A program made the position numbers and the translations under genes. From Morchella semilibera (taxonomy: Eukaryota; Ascomycota; Pezizomycetes; Pezizales; Morchellaceae), in NCBI GenBank assembly GCA_009192285.1, contig WBVU01000005.1, forward strand, positions 2,560,731-2,624,730: a stretch of DNA of 64,000 bases. The letters are read 5' to 3'. Below are positions 19,930-30,930 of this stretch, one piece after another (position 1 is the stretch's first letter; every line of letters starts with the position of its first letter). The notes beneath the pieces were generated by a model that was not told where the DNA came from, did not search any database, and was given only the letters and a program-made list of their open reading frames with translations.

Positions 19930-20568
19930 TGTGACGGAGTGACGCGACGCAAAGAAGAAGATGACAATGATGACGCAGAAGTACCCGAGGAGCACAGCCC
20001 AGCGACGAGGGGACCGACGAAGACAAAGGTAGCACCGGACAGGCACAAGCACAGACACCGGTGAAGGCAAAGGCAAGAGCAAGGGCACGAGGGCACAGGG
20101 GCACAAGGCAGGGAAGTTGAGGACCAGGTGGACCTCAACGAGAACGATGAGAGATACTGTGGGTTTCCTCTTGTCAAAGGATCAAGTAATTGGTACGAGA
20201 GGCTATGGCTTGAAATAGGAGTAGATTCCTATATACCCAGAGAACAGGAAGACGAGACAGAGAGAAAAGAAAGAAAGAACTAAGGAAAACATCTATCCCC
20301 GCTATTTAACACACCTCCTCTACTAGTCCGCCATAACTCACACTTTCGCTTATAGAACCTCATAGAAACCCGTCGCTACCACACCTCATAATCCTCTCCA
20401 CCATCTCCGCGATTCTACATTACCAATCCATCACGCCATCGAACCTCCCAGAACCTAATGACGACAGCCTCCACCTCGCACTCCCCGCTCTCGCTTAACA
20501 TTACCCTAACAACCACAACCGTACATCTCCTACCGAACTGTCGGGACCAATGCCAAGACGCCGGGACA
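19930..20568 (-). repeat. LTR-A, full length
   Basis: Plus-strand start TGTGACGGAGTGAC, end AAGACGCCGGGACA. No matching flanking duplication is visible (TCAAG against TCCTG), so one flank has been rearranged. Confidence 0.85.
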
Positions 20569-20718
20569 TCCTGGTCACTCCGTCACACTTTTGACTTTGA
20601 CTCGTAAAACACCATGTAATTGAAACCTATAAAACCTAATAGAAACTTAATAACAAATTCACTATATCCAATCTTCTTTCAAGAGAAATAGCTCAATATC
20701 ATCATATATCGTCATAAT

Positions 20719-20853
20719 ATGGGGGATTTCAGACTACTAGTTTTAATGGTATTACAGCTTATAAGCATAATCTTGACCGCACTTGTAGGAGCAGAAGGGC
20801 TGTCATATATAGGATGGCGTTCTGTAACCGCTCATCTTCCATTTGCTCATTAG
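20719..20853 (+). CDS. Small ORF with signal-peptide-like N-terminus
   Basis: A 44-codon frame from ATG at 20719 to TAG at 20851-20853. It begins MGDFRLLVLMVLQLISIIL, a charged residue pair followed by about 20 hydrophobic residues ending near Ala-Leu-Val-Gly-Ala. That would be a fair signal peptide or a single membrane segment, with about 20 residues after it. It lies about 350 bp upstream of the RMD1-type gene on the same strand. I do not recognise a family. It could be a small secreted peptide, the first exon of a longer gene, or chance coding, and nothing in the sequence shows that it is expressed. Confidence 0.25.
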   Translation: MGDFRLLVLMVLQLISIILTALVGAEGLSYIGWRSVTAHLPFAH

Positions 20854-21203
20854 GAGGTAACTCAATTCTGATGCCTGTGATTTAAAGACTTTTGTGTTTG
20901 CGCAACCTGGTTGCTTAGCAGATCTTGATACTGATGACGCGCCGCTACAATAGCTCGATGAGTTAAACGCGGATTTTCGGGAACCAGCCATACTCCTGCG
21001 ACCGATTTAACGGCTCTTTCCTGCAGGAGCCAAAGGGAGCTGTCTGCTGCCGCCCTCAAAGGTCCCTCCACCTCCCATTACTACTCATCCACACTACCAC
21101 ACGATATACAGCCAAAACTTCCAGTGCCCCTCAACTCAACAATTATTTGACAACGTGATTTCACTATTTCTCTAACCTTTCAACATTGTACCATAGTTGA
21201 ATA
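20854..21203 (+). promoter_or_regulatory. Upstream region of the RMD1-type gene
   Basis: Transposon-free spacer before the ATG at 21204. The last ~100 bp is pyrimidine-rich. No defined site is recognisable. Confidence 0.3.
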
Positions 21204-23148
21204 ATGCCACCACCGCCTCCCCCAAAACGCAGGCCCACTGTCCTGGTACGATAGCCTTTGCCCGCATCACTTGAGTCTGAATGTCCATCATCTAATTATG
21301 TTCCGTGTTTAATGTAGGTAACAGATTCTAGGGATCCTGGCGCCCGTGGCCCACAGCGTAGGACATCGGCCGCTACCTCAATCCCTTCAATGGCTCGTTT
21401 TATTAGCGTTGATTCCGTTCTTCAGAACTCCTCCGAAATTCCATCAGGCCAGAGCAGAAACCCTCTGGCAAATCTCCAGCATTCCCGCGGCCCTGTGTCC
21501 CCCTCTACTTCTAGATCCACCGATCCTCGCCGCTTTCTTGGCCAAAATCTTCCGGTTCGTTCCTCAAAGCTATCAGAAAAACTAGTGCTGTTACCAGAAA
21601 CCCAGGAAGAAGGCGATCACTGGGATTATGCTGAGGACGATAACGATGATACGCCTATTAAAGATGATGAAGAGGAATGGAGGAATAGACTTGCTGAAGA
21701 GGACAAGTCTCCCGAGCAGCGCCCGAGAAAGAGTTACGCAGAACGACTACCAAAGTCCCGGAGAGCCGAAAAGTTGAGTCGTGTCACTGCTTATTGCACC
21801 GCCGATTCAAATAGACTGAATGCAACCTCAAAATTTTTAAGGGAGAAACATTCGGCAAGGACAAAGCTCTATGATGAATGCTTGTACTGCGCATATCATC
21901 TACCTTTGATGCCTGGTAGTGACGGCTACAGGGTTCGCTCATCACCAGTCCTGAAAAGCCCAGGGGGTAAAGCAGTCTTAGATGTTCAGATTGAAAGGTC
22001 AGAGCAAAGGGATTATCGCGAAGGGTATTTTGAGAATGCCTATTCAAGAACTAGGCGACCGAGTGGTGATGGGATGGACGGGGAGGAGGAAGGTGATCAC
22101 GGGCAGTCGAAGTCACCCGAAAATACGCACAATTTCCTTGACCACAGAGATTCGAGAGATGAAGAGACTTATAGGCCAGAGAGCCCACGAGAATCACAGA
22201 TGGAGATGAAGTCTTTTGCGGAGATATTCGTGTTTAGTTATGGAGTTGTAGTATTTTGGAACCTAACGGAGAGACAAGAGAAGGTAAGCCAGGTGTTTTG
22301 CTGTCGGGCATAACTACAGTTAGTTGATAAAGGCAACAGGATATTTTAGCAGATCTTACTTTCGCGGGAAATGATCTAGGCACACCATTAATAATGGGCC
22401 CAATGAAAGAAGAGGATTTTGAGACAGAGGAGTTTCATTTTCAGTACTCATCTCATACTCGATCGCCACGCGTATTTAACACCCCCCTCTTGTTCTACTA
22501 CCTTGAAACAGTCAGAGTCTGACCTTATTTCACCTTTATAGATATACAATGATATGATTACGCTGAGATCGGGGGATATAATGATCAAGCTTGCTATCTC
22601 GCATGCGATAGCACAGTCTACAAAACTTTGCCGATTCGAGGAGAGAATGAATTCGACCATGCTTGGTGTCCAGCACATACCGAAGAAACTTGCACTTACA
22701 GGAAACCTTGGCATGAAGCGAGAAGAAGTCGTTAAGATGAGTGGTCGTCTTTTTAAGCTAAGGGTAGATGTCAACCTATGTATGCATCCCAACCAACAGT
22801 TTCTAGGTAAGCCTTCATACTGATAGTTCGATAGCTAGCAATGTTCTTGATGTACCCGAGTTTTTCTGGGACTCGGAGCCAACGCTTCATCCATTGTACG
22901 CAGCGGTTCGAGAGTACCTTGAGATAAAACAGCGCATTTTGGTACTAAACGAAAGATGCAGAGTTTTCTTAGATCTTGCAGATATCCTCTCGGATTCAAT
23001 TGCAGATAGTAACATGTCTCGGATCACCTGGATAATTATCATCTTGATTGTACTGTCAATATTTGTGACAGTAGCAGAGGTGGCTATAAGATTTGGGATT
23101 TTAAAAAAGAAAGGCACAACAGGTGTAGGGGCTTTAGTGGAGCTATAA
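21204..23148 (+). CDS. RMD1: RMD1/DUF155 family membrane protein, five exons
   Basis: Splicing exons 21204-21245, 21318-22283, 22340-22471, 22542-22779 and 22835-23148 gives one frame of 563 residues. All introns are GT..AG and 55-72 nt long. The product follows the RMD1 (DUF155, YagE-like) family closely: RVTAYCTA, KLYDECLYCAYHLPL, GYRVRSSPV, the FSYGVVVFWNLTERQEK block, then across introns DILADL, PRIYNDMITLRSGD, FEERM, KLRVDVNLSSNVLDVPEF, EYLEIKQRI and LADILSDSIAD. A C-terminal membrane segment (WIIIILIVLSIFVTVAE) and a short basic tail end it. Residues about 1-140 are disordered and rich in Ser/Arg. In yeast, Rmd1 and its relatives are membrane-anchored proteins linked to sporulation and organelle positioning; biochemical activity is not established. 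The first exon is chosen because it gives RRPTVLVTDSRDPGARGP in frame, typical of filamentous fungal members. Confidence 0.92.
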
Positions 23149-23590
23149 GCGTAAATTTAATCCAGTAATATGAATTTGGTGATAAACTCTGAGAGGTGTA
23201 CAAGTCTCTTCCGATATGTATGAGTAGCCCTTGTTTGTCAGATTGTTTCTTTGGGCGGAAATCTCTCTGATTCTTCTGCGTTGCTTTCAGTGTGCACGAG
23301 ATTGATTAGCCGTTCGTGGACAAGATCGCATTTTGTTTTTCCTACTTGCTTATGCTTTATCGAATCCTTGTACTTTGAGGTGTAATCTTTGGGGATAGCT
23401 ACTTTACATGTACGGCCGGCAAGGCCGAGGTGGTCACAGAATTGCGGGTTAGAGTGTGTTACGCAAAAATTGGAGTACTCGCAATTTCATAACGTTGAAG
23501 GCTTGCGTATGTAAAATAGAGGTTTGATTTGTTTCTAATAGGAGGTGGAGGTTTTGATAGATTACGGTTCACCTGCTTGATAGAACCAAA
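23149..23590. other. 3' flank of the RMD1-type gene, no gene
   Basis: AT-rich DNA. No coding frame or repeat family is recognised. Confidence 0.4.
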
Positions 23591-24137
23591 CTATTCGAAA
23601 TAGAGATTGAGGGTGATAAATATGAGAGTTAAATGTTTTCTTTAGTTTTCTTTCTTTCTTGCTTCTCTAGTTCGTGTTTCTGTTATCCTCAAGATAGGGA
23701 ATATACTTCTGTCTTTCGTCCCTGTCTATAGCATCCTCGTGTGTATTCCTCATCCCTGACGGTTGCGTCAACACAACTCTATCATAACCCAATTCTCCCC
23801 CTGGTACTGACTTTCCCCGTCTTGTCGGTCTCCGTCTTCCTGCCCAGGAGACTATTGCCTTAGTCGCTGTCTTCTTCCCCATTTAAACTGTTGCTATTAT
23901 AACGGAGCCATATCAAACCATCTGGTGTATGAGTATGCATGGGGCCCATTATATGGGAAGAGTCAGTGTTAGAAGCCAGTTGGTATAGTGGTAGGAAAGT
24001 TACCACAGCGAGGTTCACTACCTGCTGTGAGGATACGGACCTCCTAGCCAACTAGGGCAGAAGAACTATTCATGGAAAGTCTTGACTGACGAGTCTACTA
24101 CTTCGTCAGTATCTAGAGGACCGGCAAGAGCAAGGTG
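23591..24137. repeat. LTR-A-like remnant and unassigned spacer
   Basis: At 23591-23720 a block with GTTAAATGTTTTCTTTAG, TTTCTTTCTT and TTCTGTTATC resembles the transcription-start part of LTR-A. The rest is unassigned, apart from a tRNA-like stretch at about 23973-24056 that I do not call as a gene. Confidence 0.4.
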
Positions 24138-24846
24138 TCCCAGCTTCTTGGCATTGGTCCTGCGAGTTCGGTAGTCACATTATTGTTGTGGTTAACGGAG
24201 TAAGGTTAAGTGAGGAGGAGATGAGATAAGGTGAGGTTTACGTCAGTAGATTCTATGAGGTTCGGTTGCAGGAAGGATTGGTAATAAGATTTGGTGGGAT
24301 GTCAGTGGCCCGGGTGGGGAGGAATACAAGGTGTGATTACAGTTGATTTCTATGAATTTCTATGGGCCGATGTATGAGTCATACTGGACTGGGGCAGGAG
24401 AGTGTTAAGAAGTGGACGTAAATATTTCACTTGGTTCTTTGTTTCTTTTCTTTCTGTCTCGTCTTTGTCCCAGCGTCTTGGCACGAGTTCAGATGGTTTA
24501 GTAGTCGAAGTGTTGTTGTAACAGAAGTAGTTACTAGTATGTTAAGTGAGGATGTGATAAAATGAGGTGCGTCATTTGTTTCTATGAGGTTCAGTTGCAA
24601 CGGAGGATTGGTCGTAAGATTTACGGAGATGATGGGAAGGAATACAAGGTATGGTTACATAGGAGTTTCGATGAGTTTCTATGAGTTGATATTGTCACGG
24701 CGTCTTGGCATCAGTTCCGAGGGTTTGGTAGTCGAAGCGCTGTTGTGATTGATACGGTATTATTAAGCGAGGAAGGAGTATGCTGAAAAGGGGGTGTCGT
24801 TATTGAGTTCTAGGAAGTTCGATGGCGTGGTGAATTTGTAATGTAA
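24138..24846 (+). repeat. Three stacked 5' parts of LTR-A
   Basis: LTR-A starts occur at about 24138 (TGTCCCAGCTTCTTGG), 24468 (TGTCCCAGCGTCTTGG) and 24695 (TGTCACGGCGTCTTGG). Each of the first two runs only into the middle of the LTR before the next begins. The third is cut at 24846 by Gypsy-C copy 1. Confidence 0.7.
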
Positions 24847-25335
24847 TATCACGGCTCCGCCTCCTGTACCCCGCCTTCCACCAAGACGTCTTCGGAACAG
24901 GGTTGTTGGATAGTATCGGTCGATGTCGGAAGTAGAATGATGGATTAGGAAGGAGTTCGGGTAACAGAATGTAAGTGCTAGGAAGGATGGGGTAGTATCG
25001 GGTTGGAAGTATGGGTATTGGTAATAGTATGGGTGGTACGGAAGTGGGGGAGGTTCTATGGGATTCTATGGTTATGAGTCAGCGGTGTGGTGAGATAGTT
25101 GTATATATAGTGTTTGTTCTTTCCTATGTTTCTGCCTCTCTAGGCAACGTCTTCTTTCTGTTAGCAATACATTACTTTGGCTTCGGCCCTTCTGTTCCTG
25201 CCTCGTCCCCGAACCTGAACCTGAACCTGAATCTGAATCTGTCCCGCCTCGGGTATCTCCTGAGCCGACCCTGTCTCCGCCCTCGTCCCTGGATCTACCC
25301 CGTCTAAGTCCTTGACCTGACTCCGCCTCGTTAGA
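24847..25335 (+). repeat. Gypsy-C copy 1, 5' LTR
   Basis: 489 bp from TATCACGGCTCCGCC to TCGTTAGA. A TATA box lies at 25101-25110. AGGCAACGT at 25142-25150, about 40 nt downstream, is the likely start of the transcript. A CCTGAA hexamer array lies near 25207-25240. Confidence 0.9.
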
Positions 25336-25337
25336 CT

Positions 25338-25346
25338 ACGTTGCCT
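25338..25346 (+). promoter_or_regulatory. Candidate self-priming binding site
   Basis: ACGTTGCCT, two bases after the LTR end, is the exact reverse complement of AGGCAACGT at 25142-25150 in the LTR, close to the expected RNA 5' end. This is the arrangement used by Tf1-type self-priming elements. It is inferred from sequence only. Confidence 0.5.
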
Positions 25347-25370
25347 CGCTTTGGCTCCCGAGATACTACT

Positions 25371-26840
25371 ATGGCAGCCTCCGGATCTTCGTTTACTATT
25401 GCCCCTCCACCTGTTATTACCGAACGCATCGCTAACAGCGATGTGGTTCCTGCCACTTGGGCTGCTCCTGAGGATGTTCAAGCTTTTTCTAATCAATACG
25501 ACCATGACAAGGCCCTTTTCTTTGATCTTCTGGGGTATAATATCTCTCGCATTAGACATGAGAGAGACTTGGCCCGTTTCGAGAGAGACACGGCCTTGAA
25601 CACTGCCTCTGTCATCCCTGATCTTGAACAGCAAATTACGAACCTAGAAGGCCAACTTACGGAGGTCCGTCAGCTCAATAGTTTGCTGTCTGCCCAGGCT
25701 TCTGCTCCTCCCGCTGTCCCTCCTGCTCCTCCCGCTGTCCCTCCTGCTCCTCCCGCTATTCCTCCACCCCCGGCCGCTCCTCCTGTTGTTCCCCCAGTAG
25801 TTCCTCCTCCGGCCGCGGCTGCTCCCCGCTCCGAGAAGGTCCCTGACCCACCTAAGTTTGATGGTAAGCGGGAGGAACTTCGCCCTTTCGTTACTCAACT
25901 TCGTCTTAAGATGCTCGCCAACCATGATCGCTTTCCCGCCGCCCAAGCCCGCCTTGCCTATGCCATTAATCTTCTCTCTGGTCGTGCCCTTGCCCAGGTA
26001 ATGCCCCTTGTTGTTGGAGGACGTATCGACCTGGAGGACATTGAGGCCCTGATTACTATTCTGGAAACCGCTTTTGGAGATCCAGATCGTATCGCCACTG
26101 CCGAACGAGATCTCGAACGTCTTACCCAAGGCGGCCGAGACTTCTCCACTTATTTCGCTGAGTTCCAACGCTTGGCTGCTGAGGTCAGATGGAACGATGA
26201 AGCTAAGAAACATGCACTTACTCAAGGCCTTTCCCGCGAGCTCCGCTCCGCCATGATCCACCACGATGTCCCTGCCGCCACTTCTGAATATGTTCTGCTG
26301 CTCCAAAAGTTGGATAATAGACTCAGGGATGCTCGTGCCAGAGATCGTTCCTCCCCCTTTGTCACCCGTCAGCCCTTCGCTTCCTCTACTCCTGCTCGTG
26401 TTCCTGCTTCCGCTCCTGCTGCTTCCACTCCTCACCCCTCTTACTCTCCAGGTGGTGCGGTGCCAATGGATCTCTCTGATGCCCGCCGTCCTCAACGACG
26501 TGGCCCTATCACCCCCGCTGAACGCGCCCGTCGTGCCGCTCAAGGACTCTGCATGTATTGCGGAGGTCCTGGGCATTTTGCTGCTGAATGTCCTGCTCGT
26601 CCTGTCGCTCGTCCTGCTCGTGTTGCAGCTACTTCTGAGGTCGGTGTACCTCCGGTTATGTCGAGGGCCGGCGCGCCTCCTGTTGTTAATCAAGCTTCTC
26701 GTCCCTCTTCTGGTTATGTTTTTGGGTTTCCTTTTGGTGCTTCTTCTTCTTCTAGGTCTGGTTCTTTGGGTTTGGGTTCTCCCGGATCGATGTCTGCGAC
26801 TGCCCCGGATCAGGCGGGTTTTCACGAGGACCTGTCTTAG
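25371..26840 (+). CDS. Gypsy-C copy 1 gag, unbroken
   Basis: A 489-residue Gag that would assemble the cytoplasmic virus-like particle. ATG at 25371 lies 35 bp after the LTR. The N-terminal part is followed by a predicted coiled region with IPDLEQQITNLEGQL, a long proline/alanine linker at about residues 105-155, and the capsid region with EKVPDPPKFDGKREEL, ETAFGDPDR and LLLQKLDNRL. A complete CCHC zinc knuckle (CMYCGGPGHFAAEC, from about residue 394) follows. The C-terminus is Ser/Gly-rich. It ends at TAG 26838-26840, 16 nt after a GGGTTTT heptamer. Of the three long copies this is the only undamaged gag, so it could in principle supply particles in trans. Confidence 0.9.
   Translation: MAASGSSFTIAPPPVITERIANSDVVPATWAAPEDVQAFSNQYDHDKALFFDLLGYNISRIRHERDLARFERDTALNTASVIPDLEQQITNLEGQLTEVRQLNSLLSAQASAPPAVPPAPPAVPPAPPAIPPPPAAPPVVPPVVPPPAAAAPRSEKVPDPPKFDGKREELRPFVTQLRLKMLANHDRFPAAQARLAYAINLLSGRALAQVMPLVVGGRIDLEDIEALITILETAFGDPDRIATAERDLERLTQGGRDFSTYFAEFQRLAAEVRWNDEAKKHALTQGLSRELRSAMIHHDVPAATSEYVLLLQKLDNRLRDARARDRSSPFVTRQPFASSTPARVPASAPAASTPHPSYSPGGAVPMDLSDARRPQRRGPITPAERARRAAQGLCMYCGGPGHFAAECPARPVARPARVAATSEVGVPPVMSRAGAPPVVNQASRPSSGYVFGFPFGASSSSRSGSLGLGSPGSMSATAPDQAGFHEDLS
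26816..26822 (+). promoter_or_regulatory. Candidate -1 ribosomal frameshift heptamer (copy 1)
   Basis: G-GGT-TTT lies in the gag frame in the canonical X-XXY-YYZ phase, just before the gag stop, and the pol frame is the -1 frame here. The same heptamer is kept at 41930 and 48755. Confidence 0.5.
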
Positions 26841-29800
26841 GTGGCTTAGGCCAGGTCCTTCCTCTTTCTTTGTCTGCTTCTGCTGCCTCTGGTGTTTCTG
26901 GTGAGAAGGTTTCGGATAACGATCATCTTGTTGTTTCATGTATCGTATCTGATGAGAATAAAACTGTTAAAACCTACTCACTTGTTGACATCGGGGCTTC
27001 CGGATTCGCATTCATTGATGAATCATTTGTACACCACAAAGAAATTTTTACTACTCTCCTCCCTAATCCCCGTGCTCTTCATGTTATCGATGGAAGAGAA
27101 ATCTCCTCTGGTAGCATTACTCATATTGCTCATTTTTCTCTTCGCATCCAAGGACATACCGAAAAGATTTCCGCCTATGTTACCCGCCTAGGACATTATC
27201 CGTTGGTGCTAGGAATTCCCTGGCTGCGCCGACATAATGTTGCTATTGATTTTGCCGATAATTCGTTGACCTTCGGGTCCCCTCGCTGCCTTCAACGTTG
27301 CAATGATGACCACGTTTCTGCTTATGTTAAGGGAATTACTTCACCTCTCCCTGCTAATCACGACTTTGAGATCGTTAGTGCTGCCACCTTTGCCGAAACC
27401 ACACAGGGATTAACTGTTTATGCCTTGTTTCTTGGTGGTTCTACGGAGTCGATACCCTCGGAAATTGCTACTTTGGTCCCCCCCGAACATCATTACTTTT
27501 GGCAACGATTTGGCAAGGAAGGTCCTCAGAGACTGCCTCCACATCGCCCCTACGATATTCGAATTAATCTTCACGAAGGAAAGGAACCCCCTTCGGCCCT
27601 CTATATAGTATGTCTCGAGATGAACTGGCCGCTTTGATTGAGTACATCGACGATATGTTGAAAAAAGGATTCATCGAGTCTAGCTCCTCCCCCGCCGGAT
27701 CCCCTGTTTTGTTTGTGAAGAAGCCTGGTGGTGGACTTCGATTCTGTGTGGATTATCGAGGCCTGAATGCGATTACTGTTAAGAATCGCTATCCCTTGCC
27801 GCTGCCGAAGGAAACGTTTAATCAACTCTGCAAGGCCAAATGGTATACCAAGTTGGATTTGAAGAATGCCTATAACCTGGTCCGAGTTGCGGCTGGAGAT
27901 GAATGGAAAACCGCATTCCGCACTAGGGTGGGCCATTTTCAGTATAAAGTGATGCCCTTTGGATTGACCAATGCTCCTGCCGTCTTTCAGCATTTTATTA
28001 ATGACACCCTTCGTCCCTTTTTGGACCGTTTCTGCACGGCTTACCTTGACGATATCCTTATTTATAGTGAGGATTTGGAATCACATCGCGACCATGTTAA
28101 TCAGGTTCTGCAAGCTCTTACCAATGCCGATCTTTATTGCTCCCCCGAGAAGTGCGAATTCCAGGTCAAGGAAGTAAAGTACTTGGGTATGATTGTTACC
28201 ACCGAAGGCCTGAAGCTCGATCCTAAGAAGATTGAGACTATTGTTAAGTGGGCCCGTCCCCTAAATGTTAGGGATATTCAGGTATTCAATGGTTGGGCGA
28301 ATTTCTACCGGCGATTTATCAAGAATTATTCAGGGATTGTTCGGCCTCTTACTACGCTTACCAAAGGAAGTGTGCCGTTTATATGGTCTCCGGATTGTGA
28401 AGCGGCGTTCGAAGGATTGAAAACTGCTTTTACTACTGCTCCGATTCTTCGTCACTTTGATTTCGACCGAAGGGCCATTGTGGAATCAGATGCTTCCGAT
28501 TATGTCTCGGGTGGTACACTTTCCCAGTATAGCGATGAGAATATTCTTCATCCTGTTGCTTTTTTCTCCGGAACTCACTCTCCTGCCGAATGCAATTATG
28601 AGATCTACGATAAAGAGCTATTAGCCATTATCAAGTGCTTTGAAGAATGGAGAGCCGAGTTGATGGGGGTCGCCGAACCCATTGAAGTCCTGAGTGATCA
28701 TCGGAATTTGGAGTATTTTATGACCAAAAGGGATTTGAATCGCCGGCAGGCACGTTGGTCAGAGTTTCTTTCTCGATTTAATTATGTAATTAAATATCGG
28801 CCAGGAAAGCAAGGAGGGAAACCGGATGCATTGACTAGGAGATCAGGAGATCTGCCTAAAGAGGGGGATGAACGCCTGACGCAGCAAAGTCAGACAGTGT
28901 TGAAGTCCCATAATTTGGGTTTGTTGGCAGCCATTCCGGCTGTCCGAGGACAGTCACCCCTAGAAAAACTTTTTGAACAGGCTTATATCACTGACCCATT
29001 CCCGAATAAAATCTTAGGACTTCTCCGAGACGGCGTTAGGCATTCCCGAGAGATTACCCTAGCAGAATGTTCGACCAGGAAAGGTCTCCTGACCTACCGT
29101 GGGAAACTCTTTGTTCCAGACGACGTGCCTTTGCACTTGCATTTGTTGAAAGAACACCATGATGCTCCGTCTGCAGGCCACCCCGGGAAAGCTAAAACCT
29201 TTCAGCTCCTCGCCCGCTCTTATTACTGGCCAGGGATGCGCAGTACGGTAGATCGTTATGTGAGAAATTGCCATACCTGTAGTCGAAGCAAAACCTCCCG
29301 TCATGCCCCTTATGGAGTCCTTCGTCCGTTACCGATTCCTCAGAGGCCTTGGACACATATTTCTATGGATTTTGTTACAGGATTACCGGAGAGCAAGGGA
29401 AGAGATGCGATTCTTGTGGTAGTTGATCGTCTGTCGAAGATGAGACACTATATTGCCTGCAATATTACAACCGGCTCTGAAGATCTCGCACGTTTGTTTA
29501 TTGATCATGTTTGGAAACTTCATGGTCTTCCAACTAGTATTGTTTCCGATCGAGGTACTCAGTTTACGTCCCAGTTCTGGAAATCCCTCTGCAAGGTGCT
29601 GAAGATTAATGCGGCCTTATCCTCTGCTTTTCACCCCGAAACCGATGGTCAGACGGAACGAATTAATGCGGTAATGGAGCAGTACTTGAGGAGTTATGTA
29701 TTTTATCAGCAAGATGACTGGGTGGACTGGTTATCGCTTGCTGAGTTTGCCTCTAATAATCATGCCTCGGAGACAACTCAGGTCTCTCCCTTTATGGCTA

Positions 29801-30455
29801 ATTATGGCTTCGATCCACGCTTTACGGAGAATCTGGCGTTGCCTCCGCTTTCGGATCGCTCTCAGGATACCAATGCCCTTGTTCGGAAGATGGCCGAGAT
29901 CCACGATCAGTTACAAGCTGAAATACGCTATGCTCAGGACCGACAAGAAACCAACGCCAATGCCCGCCGAGTCCCTGCTCCCGTCTATCATGTGGGTGAT
30001 GAAGTATGGCTGAATGCCAGGAATATTCAGACTACTAGGCCATCCCGGAAGCTTGATTGGAAACGTCTCGGAAGGTTTAAGATTAAGTCGGTTATTAGTC
30101 CTTATGCCTACGAACTCGATCTTCCCTCTACGATGAAGATACACCCTGTCTTTCATGTTTCGAAATTGGAACCTTGCGCTATTGATCCTCTACCAGGACA
30201 TATTCCTCCCCCCGCACCTCCGGTAATTGTTGATGGCGATGAAGAATGGGAAGTTGATGAGTTATTGGACTCCCGTCTTCGTTACTCACGTCTGCAGTAT
30301 TTGGTTAAGTAGAAGGGTTATGATGCACCAACCTGGGAGTACGCGGAGAACCTTACCAACGTCCCCCGCCTGTTGATTCGTTTTCATATGGCATACCCTA
30401 CCAAGCCGAGACCTGACGGAGTTCTCGCGGAGCTCGAACCTAATGAGAGGGCAAC
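26816..30455 (+). pseudogene. Gypsy-C copy 1 pol, broken
   Basis: Pol in the -1 frame after gag. The protease active site reads Asp-Ile-Gly at about 26987-26995, where copy 2 has Asp-Thr-Gly, a C-to-T change. A one-base deletion in a run of C at about 27587-27591 shifts the frame before RT. RT (YLDDILIYS), RNase H (VESDASDYVSGG), the integrase zinc finger (CHTCSRSK) and the catalytic core then read well in one frame from 27610. A TGG-to-TAG change at 30310-30312 stops translation at the beginning of the chromodomain. At least three lesions make this copy unable to supply pol. Confidence 0.9.
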
Positions 30456-30930
30456 TATCACGGCTCCGCCTTCCGCCAAGACGTCTTCGGAACAGGGTTG
30501 TTGGATAGTATCGGTCGATGCCGGAAGTAGAATGATGGATTAGGAAGGAGCTCGGGTGATAGAGTGTAAGCGCTAGGAAGGAAGGGGTAATATCGGGATA
30601 GAAGTATGGGTATTGAGAATAGTATGGGTGGTACGGAAGTGGGGGAGGTTCTATGAGATTCTATGGTTATGAGTCAGCGGTGTGATGGGGTAGTTGTATA
30701 TATAGTGTTCGTTCTTTCCTATGTTTCTGCCTCTCTAGGCAACGTCTTCTTTCTGTTAGCAATACATTACTTTGGCTTCGGCCCTTCTGTCTCTGCCTCG
30801 TCCCCGAACCTGAACCTGAACCTGAATCTGAACCTGTCCCGCCTCGGGTATCTCCTGAGCCGACCCTGTCTCCGCCCTCGTCCCTGGATCTACCCCGTCT
30901 AAGTCCTTGACCTGTCTCCGTCCCGTTAGA
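30456..30930 (+). repeat. Gypsy-C copy 1, 3' LTR
   Basis: 475 bp from TATCACGGCTCCGCC to CCCGTTAGA. It lies 109 bp upstream of the start codon of the gene at 31040. Confidence 0.9.

Larger units (their letters stand above)
24847..30930 (+). mobile_element. Gypsy-C copy 1, Ty3/gypsy chromovirus
   Basis: A 6.1-kb element with LTRs at 24847-25335 and 30456-30930, gag, and pol in the order protease, RT, RNase H, integrase, chromodomain. The flanks TGTAA and CCAGT do not match, so the two ends did not come from one simple insertion. The two LTRs also differ: the 3' one lacks about 14 bp near its start. Confidence 0.95.

Noticed and set aside
22553-22823. Independent small genes at 22554-22823 and 22894-23148
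   Set aside because: They are exons 4 and 5 of the RMD1-type gene once the introns 22472-22541 and 22780-22834 are removed.
23973-24056. tRNA gene
   Set aside because: A and B boxes are only 20 bp apart and no proper anticodon arm can be drawn, so I keep it only as a weak finding.
26266-26904. Leu-rich plus-strand frames overlapping the gag C-terminal halves (also 41371, 48220)
   Set aside because: Out-of-frame reading of the proline/alanine-rich gag. No start context and no conserved function.
25644-26939. 431-codon minus-strand frame opposite the Gypsy-C gag, and similar frames opposite copies 2 and 3
   Set aside because: Shadow of the GC-biased third positions of gag; it is Arg/Ser-rich without any domain, and it breaks differently in each copy.
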